The position numbers and the translations under genes are program-made. This document shows, piece by piece, positions 37,882 to 51,800 of a stretch of 64,000 nucleotides of DNA (positions are counted from its first letter, which is position 1; each line of letters opens with the position of its first letter). The stretch covers positions 868,001 through 932,000 of the forward strand of contig JAQGEQ010000071.1 of assembly GCA_034620365.1 (NCBI GenBank), read 5' to 3'. The DNA is from Pegea sp. RAD2-039. Its lineage: Eukaryota; Chordata; Thaliacea; Salpida; Salpidae. The notes under the pieces are model-generated. The model ran no database searches, was not told the origin of the DNA, and saw nothing but the letters and a program-made list of their open reading frames with translations.

Positions 37882-40692
37882 TACGACGTTCAAACTAGAT
37901 TACATCATTTTTGCAACAATTTTCGTTTCAACTTGATCTTGATAAAAATGTTTCAAGTATTAGTACTTTTAAAACAAACTTAATAAAAATAGTGGAGCAA
38001 CTTCTGGAAAACCTTCATTATTAAATAATACCTTTAAAAATACAAAACTATTCTGAATTCCTAATGGTATGTTTTAAAAATTTGACTCCAAATAACCAAA
38101 TGACGTTTTAATATCTTGATAAGATGGAAAATGATTAATGTTTGGTTAGCTATTGAAAAAACATAAGAAGTACTTAAGTAGAAAACTTAAACTTATCACT
38201 CAGAAATCTTCACTTTTGTTGTAACAAAAGTTTGCTGAAAGTATTAGAATTAACTTTAATATTTATATTTGTACAAATTTTTGTTAACTGTTTTAATCTT
38301 TTAAGTTTTGAAAATAAAACTAAGTTTTATAACCTTTAAATTTAATAATTGTTTAAAGAATATTTTAATAATTCTGCAATACTTCATCATAAAGCTCATC
38401 AAATAATTATTTTTTATTAAAAAATAGCACCGACTTTAAATCAAAATAAAAACTATATTTTCAAATAAAAAAAATCTATATAGCTGGTCAATGATTACTA
38501 GTGACATTAAAATGCCAGATGAATTAAAATATTTTCAATTGCTAACTGAATAAAATCTGTCGTTATTGTATAATCGTTTAATATGTTTGAATTAAAATTA
38601 TTTATGGAAATTTTCAACAAAAGCCTTTAACAACTTTTACACATTAAACTTATTCACACAATAAACAAAAAAGATCTTATCAATATGTGCTCTTGCTAAA
38701 ACAAACACTACATCTGTTATTAAGAATAGTAGTAATTCTGTTTTCTATTATTTTCAACAAAGGTAGCCTTTTGTAGACAAAAGAAACAAATATGTTGCTA
38801 TCATTAAACCATCTAGAAAGGGTTTATCTTGTCAGTTTCATATTTCATTCAGAAATACAATTGAAAAAAAGAATGATTAAATTCTGTTAACACAAAATAA
38901 ATATTTTCTCATCTGATAAGCAATGGTGCTAGAATAACAAAAAGCTTCTTCAAAATTATTTTATTTTGAATAAAAGTAAAAATTGAACGGTTACAAATTA
39001 TCTCTGAAAATCTTCAATAAGTTCTGACCTGAAAATACTTGAAAAAAGCTCGCTTATGCTCATATGTGTGTTACGTTTTCTATGAGTACTTCAGATCACT
39101 ATTGTAACTACCATAATAGCAAGTTTTGTTAACATGAGCACCAACATCTACCATTGACCTCATGGCTAAATATCAACCTACTTGATTTATCTACTAGCAT
39201 CGACTGAATAGAAATTTAAACAAAGATAAAGTTCATCTTAAAGTCTTTTTTCTGTCGCCGAAATGTTACGATTAAGAGTAAGTAGTTATTCTGCTTCATA
39301 TGCTTGTGTAGTCAACTACTCTAAGATTCTTGAAATAATTTTATCGTTAGAATGAAGTAAAACAACGGAATTAATGATGTGTTGATTTTTAAATTTTAAT
39401 TTACTGTCTATTATCATCAGTCTTTTAAGCTTGATTAAAAATTTTTGTGTTATGAGTTTGCCAAGATATCTTGTAACCAACTAAAGGTAAAGTGAAATTT
39501 ATAAAAACTAAATCGAACGTATCAACACATAACTTGTAAATCATCATTTATCTGTTTGTGTTTTGCACTAAAGGTTAAAAAGCAATTTCTATAACTTTGC
39601 GAGTTTATTAAAGGCAATTGTCGAATTTGTAAAATGAAATAAGAATTTTCGCTTACATACTTTATTTAAACACTAGTTGATATTTTTCATTTATTATATG
39701 TTTTCTCATGTGCTCGGAAAACTTATTTTGATTTAATTTGTTTGTATTTAATAAGTAAAACGAAGAAAGTATATGACTTATACAGCAATCAGCATCAGAT
39801 AATTGTTCCTGAGAACCAATATCAAATCAACGTTGCTAGTTTAGTGAAGTCATTCTGTATGGGAAATACTGAAGTGACCATATGCCCTTGTTGATGCGGG
39901 CAGACGTCTGTACAACAAAATCAGCAGAGATTTTGTTTTCTCATGTTGATAATTATGTTTGCTGGAAGGTTTCATAGAAATGTGATACAAAATTTGCAAA
40001 ATGTAGTTATAGATCCTTCACAAGGAGAAACAATTATGAAATACCTGTGCTTGACTATATAGCAAACAAGTAGTAGCATAAAAAGTATTGGTGGAAATTT
40101 TGCAAACTTACTATAGAGACTATCAATACATTTCTCAGTTGTTTCATTCTTCAGATACAAAATTATATCCAAAAATTATTGATAAATACTGATGATCTGA
40201 CTGCTTTATATTACATCAACATTTATATCATAAGCAAACTTATGTTTTTATAATTTCTCTTTTATTATTCATTGATAACGAAAGCAATAAAAAAACAAAT
40301 AAAATATTAAGTGAAATTCAAAAGAGTTGAGATTCAACTCCATAAAAAATTCACAAAAACAAAAATAAAGTTAATTTCAGATATTTTCTATATTATAAAC
40401 TCAATAATTCAACAAAATATTTCAATCCAACTCGTTAAGACGGTAAAATCTAATAAAAAAAACTTCTTATTCTTCTATATGAAATAAAATCATTTGCAAT
40501 ACGACAAAACGTAGATTCACAATAAGTCTTCATTAAAAAGGCGAATCTAAGACACGAATGAAGAAGATATCTACTGGGATTGTATCTCTGTTTAATTGAA
40601 AATCTGATAAGACGCCTTGACTACATGCGCAAGATATAAAAAGAAAAATCTAGTTACATTAAACTACATCAAATTAATTTGATGGTTGATAC
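37882..40692. other. intergenic, AT-rich
   Basis: Lies between the 5' end of the SESTD1-like gene and the 3' end of PIGG. About 2.8 kb with stops in all frames, apart from short frames without splice or homology support. The promoter of the SESTD1-like gene should be in the left part, but I see no clear TATA or initiator. Confidence 0.5.
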
Positions 40693-43600
40693 TTAGCGCC
40701 AGTATACAGCAGCTGATGTTAGAATGATGCTATAAACACAAGTTGATATGTATTCATATATAAGCTTGGGAGCAAATACGCTCCATACGAACAAATGATA
40801 ACGATGTCCAAACACAATTGCAAGATAAAAAGAGATTGTTAACAGTTTGATCATTGCAAGTGTAGACAAAACTAAATTGGGTGTTGATAGTTTCACAGTG
40901 TTATCTTCTATATCTGAAATTGTTTACAAAAAGTTGATTAACCAGATTTCAAAAATCTAAAAATTAATTGAAAATATGTTTAAGAAACATTTCTGAGTTA
41001 CCTGTAGCTGTTGTTTTGATCAATTCAACTATAGTTAGAGTTAGCCAGACTATAGGACCTGAATAAGTATTGTAGATACATAACAAAATTGAAACCAATT
41101 TCCAACTGTCACTATCACTATCACTTGAAAATCCTACATACGCAGAAGACAGATCTAAACTTGCAAACCCGTTCGAGTTTCCCTGTTAAGAAACTAAATG
41201 TGAAAAATAAAATTTTGTTAGGATGCAAACGAGTTTTAAAATTCAAAAATCAGATAAGTATCAAAAATGATACAAATTTTGTGTCATAAAAAATTGAGGG
41301 TGATCTTACAAAAGTGAAATAAGCATGTCGTCCAAACCAATATGCAAGTATGATTCGTCCACAAGCTTGCCAGGGTTCCAACCAGTCATCATAACCTTCT
41401 TTTGAATCCAAATGTAGCAAATGCTTTAATATTCCAGGTTTTTCTTCAACTAGATTGGGCCACAACACTTTCATAATAACAACATACATGAAAAGGTTAA
41501 TGGCCAGTAAAGTGTGGTTGTGAGGGCGCAGGAGTAATCCAGAAATAATGATGACTGATGACTGGAGACAATCAAGAGACTTCATCTTCTGCAAACTGTT
41601 GCTAGTATCTACACTGGGAACAGTTGTCCTCCGTTTGCTGGATGCAAATAAAGATGATATTTGCAATACAAGAGATCGAACAAGAAGCAAGATTATCATC
41701 AAATAAACGATCCTTGCTTGCAGTATTGATCTGTAAAAGACAATTTACATCATCAAATTTTTTAGGAGTATTTAGGAATTGTATCTACAAGAAATAGGTC
41801 CTAAGCATCCTTCGCAACGTTAGACAAGTTTTGTTGGTTTGGTGTTGTTCGCCGAGGAGTTTTTACATTTCAAAAAGTACTTACGCAGTGCGGGAGTTAT
41901 CATCATATCCATATAATATATGAGCGCGTGTAGAAGATCTGTAGATGTAGATGAACAAGAAAGATATCCAAGTACAACAACTTCGTACATAGTCAGGTGT
42001 AGATGTAAGGATAAAGTCAGTGAGAAGAGCTGAAGCAGCTAAACTGATGATTGAAACCAGTGATAGAAAGGAGTTGTTTTCAGCCAATGTCAACCAGTCA
42101 CCTGGAAACAGTTTCAAGTTGTGTCATTTGTCAAGTATCTCATGATATAACCTATATCTGGATTGTCGATGTATTTGATGCCAGTTTGATTCCACGATTT
42201 TAAAATTCTGTGACAAAACAAGAAAGCAAAAGCTGCTACAAGCCAAAATTGCTGCCAAAGTTTCCTGAATTTCAGTAATACGCCACCTCTAATCAAACCA
42301 GGACCTCTGTTAGTTGTATCTTTTCGTAAACGAACATTCATTGTTGATAATTCTTTTAAAGATAAAGTCTTTGTGATCTTGGATGAGTCTTGTTGCTTGG
42401 TTGAGAGATAAAGCAACTTGGCAAACCCCAAGAAGAGAAACAAGGAGATAGAACTTGTGAGAAACTGCCAAGTTTGATGCTGTTCTTCCACAAAACTACT
42501 TCCAGCCAACAACACGATATCAATTAGTGTTCCAACTCCTAACAATATTGAGAAGCGACGAAATGTTGAAGATGGTTTGACGTAATTAAAGATACGATGA
42601 AGACGGATTACATCAAATACCCACTTAGTCAGCAACGCACTAAAGCTCTGAAAGTAATAAAACATGAAACAAATAAACAAACAAACAAAAGAGTTTACCA
42701 CAAAAGTTAAAGTAATTCCAAAGGATAACAGATAGTAGTTGTAAGAAGCAAGTTTAGAAGTAAGTTGTGAAGATATCACTTCCTGGCATTGCAAATAACT
42801 CAATTTTGCTTTTTCATAATTTTCTTCATCTTTCTTTTCCAAGTAAACCGAATGAAAATTGAAAGCTCTTCTAGAAAAAAATTGTTAAAGTTTGAATACT
42901 AAATGAAAAGAATATATGGAAAATATTTTCATTAATTGATTTTCATGGCTTACAAAATAAGGATCAAGTTATTTTGATTCAACAAATGCTGCGATGAAAC
43001 TTTTGCAAGAAAAATGAAATCAAAATATCTATTAGTAAATAGATTAAAACTTGAAAAAGTCCAAAATACTTGTAGCAGCTTGCGGAAACCTCTTCAAGAT
43101 GATATTTAGAAGTATGCATCAATTGAACTAATTGATGAGTATTATACTGAAGAGCTGATAATTGATTTGAATTGTTCATATTCTGAATTAATCAAAAGTC
43201 GATTTTATGTTTAATTGAATTTGGTGTAGAATAATTTTAAATTTCTATTTGAATCTGTTTTGAAGTAATTTTTGAAATGTTTGAATGACCTGAACAGCTC
43301 CAAAGATAGTTTTTCCCATCGAGACTCTTGGAATAGGTAATCCCATCATCAAAGATATTGAAGGAGCAATATCGATCTGATCAATTGTTTCCAATCGCGA
43401 AATTTCAAACCTGAGAAGTATTATTACAACAGAAACTGAAAACTTTCATCAATTTTTTGCCAATAAAAATTAGTTTTCATAAAAGCAAAAATAAATCAAA
43501 CTACAACGAAGCAAAATACTTTTTTTCTTTTAAAGATCGAATCAATACAAAAGGAGTGTTGATTTCTGGGTCAGAAGTGCCCCCATGACTACCACCACCT

Positions 43601-45569
43601 CCCATGCCGTGATCACTCGTTAAGATCACTCCAGTTTTCTCCTAAATCAAGTTCTTTGAATCAAAGAGCTTCTTTTTAAAATCTTAAAGATTGATGAACA
43701 CTTTAAAAAATAACAATTTCAAACCGTTTTTAAAAAGTTGGAACAAATTTTATATAGAACTGAATCCATTTCAGACAATTTTGGATGCACAAGAGTTGAA
43801 GAAGGTCCTGATATGTGTCCTATGTGATCAAGTCCTAAGTAATGTAAGATCAAAACATCCCAATCAGTTTTCAACATCTCATCATCTATATGTCTGGTCA
43901 CATTTTCATCTACCTGAAAATGTAAAGAAAATCAAAATTCGAAAAATAAAAGAGTAAAAGATTATGTTGAGATAACCTGAGTATAATCATTAACAAAAAA
44001 TGAAGTCGTTCCATCAGATCTTATAAAATGATTTGGAAATAATCGTAACCAGGTATCATCCCCATAAAAGACCAGTTTTTTACCAGATTTTTTTATCTGG
44101 TATATGATATTATCTGATTTGAATTCTGGTAATTGGTTCATGTTTTGTAAAGCATCAACAAAACCAGTAAGACTACCAGATGTTAGAGCCTGCAAAAGGG
44201 TTTGGTGTGATGGATTTTATTATATCACTATTAGGTGAAAAGGATATAAAATAAATCTTAAGAAAGTTTTTCAAAATTAACATTTCAACTCACAAAGTAA
44301 CAATTTTAACTTACAAAATATTTAATTAAGAATATAACACAGATTTCTACTTAACAGAGATAACTTTGACCATAAGAGATATATGAACCAAAATTTAAAA
44401 TTAATTTCTCATTCTAAATCCTGCAGTGATAAAAATAAAAAATACTTTAATTCTTGGCAATGTAACAGTTGGAGCTTTGGCAACTGATTTGTAGAGCTTT
44501 GCTTGTCCTTGTTCTAAAGTTTTCTTCAAAAAAGGCATCCGCTTCAGATGTTTTGGATCAGTTAGAAAATCAAGTCTCATTGCATCAATAACAATCCAGA
44601 CCAATCTATCCACGTGACCATGCTGCTTACCTGTTTATATTAAGGGCAAATAATTTTAGACAATTTTAATAAACTCAATACATTTTTTAAGCAGTTAGAA
44701 AAAGTTTAAGTTTTCCACTATTAGTTATTTCAAATTTTGAATATTCTTTATATTTGAAATCTTTCTAAATTACTTTTAACAGAAGCTTTCTTAGAATTTG
44801 GTTCATTTGGAAAGTCACTATCATCTGCATAGTTAGCTGGAAAGTTCTTGGTAGGAAAAAATCCCTGAAAAATTAAGTGGTAACTAAGAACATCACTAAA
44901 TATAATATCTATACATCAAATATGAAATATACTAAATATAAATAAGATTTAGTATTTTAGTTTAACTAGTGAAATACTTTAATAAGGAGAAATGTTGATC
45001 CAAAAACATACAGTTGATAAATATCTATTAAAATTATTATTATAAACAACTTTGACTAGCTGTAACAACATATAGAAAATATAAAAAATACATTTTTGTT
45101 AGATATCTCATTGGGAAGAGTTACTGAAAATCTTTTAATTAATTAACAGAATACAAGAAATAAACTGTTTTTTAAACAACTAAACAATTTTTAATTCTAA
45201 TAGTTATATAAAAGCAATAAAAACTTAATAAGAACTATCAAAAAATGGTTACAATTAATTAAATTAAAACAGAGTTATTAGATTTGATTTTTCCAATTTT
45301 TGCATTTGAAAAATAATATTTTCTACATTGTTTATTATTTTAACTTTAGGTTGATAAATAAAATCTACATTTGTGCTTATCTATTTTGTCGTAATTTGAG
45401 TTTTTATGAAAGTGGGCATAACAAATTACTTAATAAATTATTAAGAAAATTTAATTGGCAATTATAATAAAATAACTATAATTTGATAAATAACAATCTT
45501 TGAAAAACTTACTTTTAGGAAAATTGTTAGGCTAAGCAATCCTAGAAAATAAAATATCAAGTATTTCAT
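40693..45569 (-). CDS. PIGG: GPI ethanolamine phosphate transferase 2
   Basis: ER membrane enzyme that adds ethanolamine phosphate to the second mannose of the GPI anchor precursor (family knowledge). Exon 1 (45,510-45,569) starts MKYLIFYFLGLLSLTIF, a signal-anchor. Then 44,7xx-44,864 (GFFPTKNFPANY), about 44,440-44,632 (VWIVIDAMRLDF, APTVTLPRIK), 43,975-44,189 (LTSGSLTGFVDAL, YGDDTWLRLFPNHF), 43,724-43,915 (LILHYLGLDHIGH), 43,530-43,639 (SDHGMGGGGSHGG). These are the metal and threonine-nucleophile motifs of the alkaline-phosphatase fold. HYLGLDHIGHISGP and TTSFFVNDYT separate PIGG from PIGO and PIGN. From 42,880 leftwards exons are hydrophobic, multi-pass membrane. The C-terminus RYHLFVWSVFAPKLIYE matches PIGG. 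Stop at 40,693. About a dozen exons; inner edges approximate. Confidence 0.95.
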
Positions 45570-47555
45570 ATTTAAAGATTATTTTACTTTTATATTTAAA
45601 TGGGTAGAAAAGTTGTTTTGAATTTTTACATTGACGATATATAACTCATTCTTTATTTTTATTTAAGCTTTTAAATATTGTAAACTGTCAACGAAGAAAG
45701 TTTCAAGCAAGGGACATTACCCATTGTTACTATCGATATTAATAAAAGTGATTAGAAACTAAACTAAATCTATTACCCATAAATATTTTTTTAATTTTGT
45801 AAAACAAACAAAATATAGTTTATTCAACTTAATAGAGTATTTAACTTTTTATATGTATATGGTAGTACTTAGATGTCCAAAAAAAAAAAAAAAAGGAAAA
45901 GACGTAAATATTAAAGCATCATAATTATTAAAGAGTCACATAAAGAAAAGTATAAAGATAGAATTACTGTGATAAGAATAATTTCAGGTAGGCGCGTCCA
46001 ATGTGCGACACATGACCACACTTTCCAAAGGAGTGTGATAAATACAATTTCTGGGTGACAGTGTGACCCTTATGTTCTTTTTGGCTTATATAAACATATA
46101 TATTTGACTTCTACAAGCCAAAAAAACAATTATGTCATTAAAATCTAATCTAGAGAATTAAAAAAAAATTTTGTTCAAGAAAATGAACTATTTATAGAAT
46201 GAAAGACATCACTTTCCCTAATGATAAGAATGGGTTGCAGTTTAGTATTTAAGGTTGTCATTATTGAGTGTCTTTCATCTTTAAATAAATCTCTATAAGA
46301 CGAAAACAAGCTGTCTGGCGAGTTATTTAACGCGGCTTTCATTAAAAAATTTGATCTTTTGAAAACACAGCTTGCTGATAAAAAAGATTTCGAATCTAAT
46401 TATTTAAAGATATGGTAATAAAACTATTCAAAAGAAATATTTTTGAGATTTATTAAATGCTTCTAAGCAACCTAGTTAAAAAGTATAATAGGCGTATAGG
46501 TGAGATAGATTCTTTTGTGCCTTTGTCGATAATCTTCAAGCGTCTTAAATTTTTTATCTTACTAGGCTGGAGTTCCAGAGATGCAATTAGATTGTGGATT
46601 AAAATGATAGCTTAAAGATTCTTTTTCCTCTAAGATTTAAACTCTCGAGGAAAAGTATCCAATCTTGATAGCAAATACTCCGAAGTATACTTGCTCAATC
46701 GGTTTGAAATATTGGTAAGAATCACTTTTGCGCAAATATTATTAGAACAATAACCAATGTTATTAATTAATCTCTATTAATTACAAACATCTTCGGTAAC
46801 TTTTACTGACTGTATTGTATATAAATATTATAATTGCGTCACTGAAAGCATATTTGTCAGTAGTAAATATAAACGCAAAACTTTACATTAAAGCTGCTCT
46901 ACTTAAACTCTTATGATATTAGCTGTATGAGTATGTATTTACCACTTGAGTTATTTTACTTTTATGACTTTACTTTAACAATTTGAAGCTCGCGACGACT
47001 GAAATACTGCTCTATTGTTTGATTACTCCTGATTCAATATTTGTTCAGTTAACATTTTCTTATTTTAAACAGCTTCTTATAAAAAACTCATAATTGAAAT
47101 AAAGTTTTATTTCTGCTAACTTTCTAATCAAATCGTGTAATTAAAATTGACGATCACGCAAACTAAAATTTGATAGGTTAAAGTTTAACTACGAAAAGTT
47201 AACAGAAAAAATTTAGAAATGATTGCTTTTACTTATTTGAAAATATTTTGCAGTCAGTTATATGAAAAGTTTTTAACACTATTTAACTATTGACAAAACG
47301 ATTTTACTTTTATGTAAATGGATTTGAAACTGATGATAATAGTTTAAAGATTTTGAAATTGATTATCAAAAATATATTTAAACAAATAAAATCAAACTTT
47401 GATATTTGGAAGGGTGGATTAGAATTTGCATAGAACATTTTTTCCATGGTTGAAGTTTAGCTTATTTGTATGAGAAAATAAAACATTTTAATGATGTCCA
47501 CTTTAATTATTTCACCCGTCACTGTCAGAATTTTACATCTTTTTAATAATTTAAA
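45570..47555. other. intergenic with poly(A) run and hairpin cluster
   Basis: Contains the 5' flank of PIGG, an A run at about 45,880-45,895, and the inverted-repeat cluster at 46,001-46,277. Otherwise AT-rich without a coding frame I can support. Confidence 0.5.
46001..46277. repeat. cluster of five short inverted repeats
   Basis: In 277 bases: ATGTG-cga-CACAT at 46,001-46,013; CACACT and AGTGTG arms at 46,017-46,037; GGGTGACA against TGTGACCC (one mismatch) at 46,053-46,069; TTTTTGGCTT at 46,078-46,087 with AAGCCAAAAA at 46,115-46,124, enclosing a TATATAAA word; TGAAAGACA at 46,200-46,208 with TGTCTTTCA at 46,269-46,277. It is less AT-rich than its surroundings. It could be a structured RNA gene, a MITE remnant or a regulatory block; I do not recognise a family. 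Confidence 0.5.
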
Positions 47556-47559
47556 AAAT

Positions 47560-47997
47560 TAATCCTTCCCTCAAGTTACATCAACTCAGACTACACACAT
47601 TACATCTTAATAAGCCTATATTACCGGGTACATTAGTCAGAGCGATTTTTTTCTCATACCGCGCAGTTAATACATGGAACAAGCTGCTATCAGACATTAC
47701 TATGTCGGAGTCGCTGGCGTTATTTAAAAAGAAGTTGAACCGTTATAACATTGCCAACATTGTCATTTCTAAACTGTGATTTTTTTTTCTCTTTTTTATA
47801 TTATTAACATTCGTTGTAATTGTTCACTGTTATATGCTTTGAGGGCTATCGAAATACCATGTGTTACATCTTTTGCTTTCTATATTTTTGGCTAAATAGA
47901 TGTTATTCGTGAGAATGTGTGTTAGCGAGAGATGCTCTCTTCAGGTACCCACCTTCGCATTTATTGTAATAAATAAATAAATAAAAACACCAATTTC
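47560..47997 (+). mobile_element. 5'-truncated CR1/jockey-like LINE 3' end (copy 1)
   Basis: Plus-strand frame encodes the C-terminus of a LINE reverse transcriptase: RLHTLHLNKPILPG, AVNTWNKLLSD, LALFKKKLNRYNI, then a stop. A 3'UTR follows with a hairpin (GCGAGAGATGCTCTCTT at about 47,925-47,941) and ends in (AATA)n at 47,975-47,997. The same sequence recurs in reverse complement at 58.1-58.4 kb, with high similarity by eye. Confidence 0.82.
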
Positions 47998-48895
47998 AGC
48001 AAAATGCTTCAACATCTTTAATGAAAGGTTTGAGATTTTATGTTTTTATTGCTGTCATATGGCAACAATATAATGGGTGAATTAAAAGAATTGAAAGTTA
48101 ATTTTTATTCAGAAAGCATCTTACTAAAAATCTTTTATTTGAATTCAATTACAAATGAATTTATAAATTATTCTATTAAACCTTTCAAAGATATTATATT
48201 CTGTTCAATTATATTTTGATTTATTAAGCAAACATAATTTCCTGAAAACTTAATTTTTATTTACAGCATTTGTACAAAATGTTCACTTTAGCGGTGTAAA
48301 TATGATAAATTAAAAGAAAGATTATCATGGTAAGATTAGATGGAAAATATTTATGGATGTGAGCAATGATTTTGAAATAACATATGCAGTAATTGTGCAA
48401 GTAAATTAATCTTGCATATAAATTTACAGCTCTATTAATTATTTATTTCTCAATGTTCAACATATGTCAGAAGAAAGAAAAAATCATATCTCTTTTTTAA
48501 ATAATAAATTACATTCACACTTATTTACCACTTCTAAATTTTTCAAATTCAAAGAAATGACGTACAAAAGAAATAAAATGTTTGCCAAAAATATATTTTA
48601 CAACAGAATAGACTTGTGGTGTCATCAGATAATCTTTTAAATGTAAATTCAGTGAAAATTGAAAACAAAGCTTCTTCGCAGTTTCAAAAAAGTTGTTGTT
48701 GACTGATCCTAAATGTAAATTTGAAGAAAAAAAGGTTGTTCTTTTAGTATTTAGGGATAATTAACTGAAATTAAATATATATAAATATAATAATACAAGA
48801 CATATAGTGAAAATCATATAACAATTTTCATGCAAAGTATTTACATAAACCTTTCATCAATAATTTACAATCTAGGACACTCTTATTTGTTACTT
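47998..48895. other. 3' flank of the GPCR gene
   Basis: AT-rich, no frame worth keeping; presumably holds the 3'UTR of the minus-strand GPCR. No clear poly(A) signal close to the stop. Confidence 0.4.
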
Positions 48896-51800
48896 TTATA
48901 TAATAGTAGCAACTTTTTGTTGGGAAGAAAACTTTTGTTGAGAAGAGCTGCATGCATCGCTTAGAGGCAAGCTTCGGTGTATCGAAGTAGGGCAACTTCT
49001 CGATCTATTTTGATAAAACTTATCGATTAACTCTTTGAAGTTTCGAGTGTACAATAGAGGATTGAAAACTGAATTTATTGGGATTAAGACTCCTGAAAAA
49101 ATAACATAAATTGGCCGACTGATATTAATTCCCCAATACCGAATAAAAAACAGCAAACAAATTGGTATTCTGGTCATAAAATCAGTCAAAATTAGTTTAG
49201 TCACACGAATTTGCATGGTAATAATTTCACTACAATTAGTAGACTTTACGTTCTTCGCTGTATTTATTATCACTAAATAACCAATGCTAATGAAGATAAA
49301 CAGAATAAAGTTGTAAGACATCACAAACAAAGTATAACCGACAGCGTTCTCAGTGTGTCCAATAAAAATATGTGGCAAGCAAATACAAGTTCCACCGTAA
49401 TAACCGATCCATCCTCTCACAGGAGTTTCAGGAAAGACTTTTTCTACCATAGAAACAGCTTCGCTAATAGTAAGATTTTGTTTGTTGCTTAAAAATCTTG
49501 CAATTTCCAGTAAATAATTTTTCGAAATTTGTTGTGATTTACTTACAAAGTTCGGATACCAAAATGAGCTTGTAAAATAATCAATAAATATTGGAGTTGT
49601 TGGCAAAATTCCTACGCCAACACAAATTATCCAAGAAACTGTTATTGATACACCCACACTTTTTAAGCTCATTTGTTTTGCTAAAAAGGGTCTACACAAA
49701 CCAATTAAACGATAAAATGTAAGTAAAGCAAGAGTATTGCCTGATGACTGCAGCGAAATCCAAGCCAGGGTACCGATTATAATACATTCTTTGCTTGTCC
49801 GCCATTTATATTCGCATTCAGAATAAAATCCTCTTGTGCTAAGACTTTTGATTGAGACTCCAATTAAATACAGGCTCATTAAAAAGTCTGAAAAAGAGAG
49901 ATTAAAGACGAGATATTTTTGAATTCGTCCGATATTGTTTGATTTTTGACGATTTTTTAAGTCTAGGTATGTAGTCAGCATAGAGGCAGAGTTACCTACA
50001 AACGAAAGTGTACCAAATATCCAGTAAGTGATCCGTAAAAAGGGATTTGCAATTAGGTATTTTCTATCAGAAAATCGAATCGAATGTTCATCGCTTCCAT
50101 CAGCACAATCTAAGATTCCATCATCTACTTTAGACCAGATCAAAGACTTTGGATAACCAGAATCACAAAAAAACACCTTGTGATGACATGTCTGAACAGA
50201 TTCGTCACTTCCATCAAGACAATCCTCTTTGGAATCACACACCTTCTCTATATCTACACTGAGAAGGTTTTCATTTGACAAGCAGTAAAACCTTGCAGGG
50301 CAGTCTTTTGGTAAATTATTATCTCTCGTATACTTGTTCTGCTCTTCAATTTTACCTGTACAGTATTTTAGAGGACAACCGCTACCAGTACATTTGCAGT
50401 ACGAAGGCTTGAAACTACATTCATCATCACATTCATCAATAAAATCAACACATTCCGGTCTTCCATCACATTTTCCAGCTTGAATTCGATGTGCTGATCC
50501 GTATGCATTACAAACAATAGTTGGATATCCTGCTAACGACTTACAAAATTTGCTGTTGACCTGGTTACCACAGTCAATACCATCATTACAAATAACTGAT
50601 TCATAAGGCAGACATTCATCGTTGGAACACTGCATGCTTTGGGGTGGGCAGTTTGCACTATTGATTTCTAACTTTTGAAAATGATAACAAATTGGCTTAT
50701 TTTCGCATAAACATTCATCTGACAAGTCATAGCAGTCAATTAAACCATCACAAACTTGTTTTGTTGAAATTAACAGCCTATTATCAACACATGGAAAACA
50801 CTTTTTCGCATCTAAACGCCCAAACTCATCAAAGCAAATGTCTTCATCATTTTCACAAACTGCGTGGTTGTTGAATAGATTATTTTGAGGAAGTACACAA
50901 GGAACCACTTTTATTTGTTTACTACTTTTCAGTTTACATTTAAACCCCGGTACGTCTTGTTTTTCATCACTTGAATCTCTACAAGTTGTAACTCGATTGC
51001 ACATTGATGCAAGAGCTCTATACTCTCCATTATTACATTGAAAGAAATCAAAGTTTAAGGAATCAGTGACACTGCAACATTGGTCACTATTGGAACAGAA
51101 ACTAATTACACATATCCAGTACTGTTTATTATTAGTGGAACGTTGTAAAGCCAGCATTCTTTGTTGCTTCACATTTCTACTTTCTACACGGTCAGTGACT
51201 TGGAAACAACGAACGATGTGAGCAGAATAAATCTTTTGCAAGACATTCTGCTCCAGAATTGTGTTACATCTAAAGATTCGCTTAACACAATCACTTTCTG
51301 AATCTTCTCCGACAAGGTCACAAGTAGATATTTCATCAGCTTGGTTTTCACAGTCAAAAATTCCGTTAGATAACGATTTCCATGAAACACATTGTCGTTG
51401 GTTAGTTTGTTGACTTTTTTCGCAAGATTCTTGGCTCGCTAGACAATTACAATCGAAATCAAACTTATTGCATGAGCAAGGTGTCACATCTGTGCAGTTG
51501 ACCGACATCACACAGCTTCTGTCATTTGTGCATTCGGTTTTACACTTCAAATCAGTACAATCTAAAAAAGGAAAACTTTTGCTGTTAGCAAAATCTAAAC
51601 TTTGTTTTAGCTTATATGCATTTTTTACGAGTATAAATTAGATTAATTGAAAGATATTTTCAACCAATATTATGTCATTCTTAGTGATTTACAACGAAAA
51701 AATGTAGAAATTAAGTAGTTCATTAAAAGAATTAACTTGAATCACCTTAGAAATCATTAAACCATTAAGTGTGAAATTTTTCGTACAATTATTACGATAA

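Noticed and set aside
39830-40170. Possible short exon with slightly higher GC near 39,840-39,930
   Set aside because: Frames on both strands end quickly and no splice pair or family could be found.
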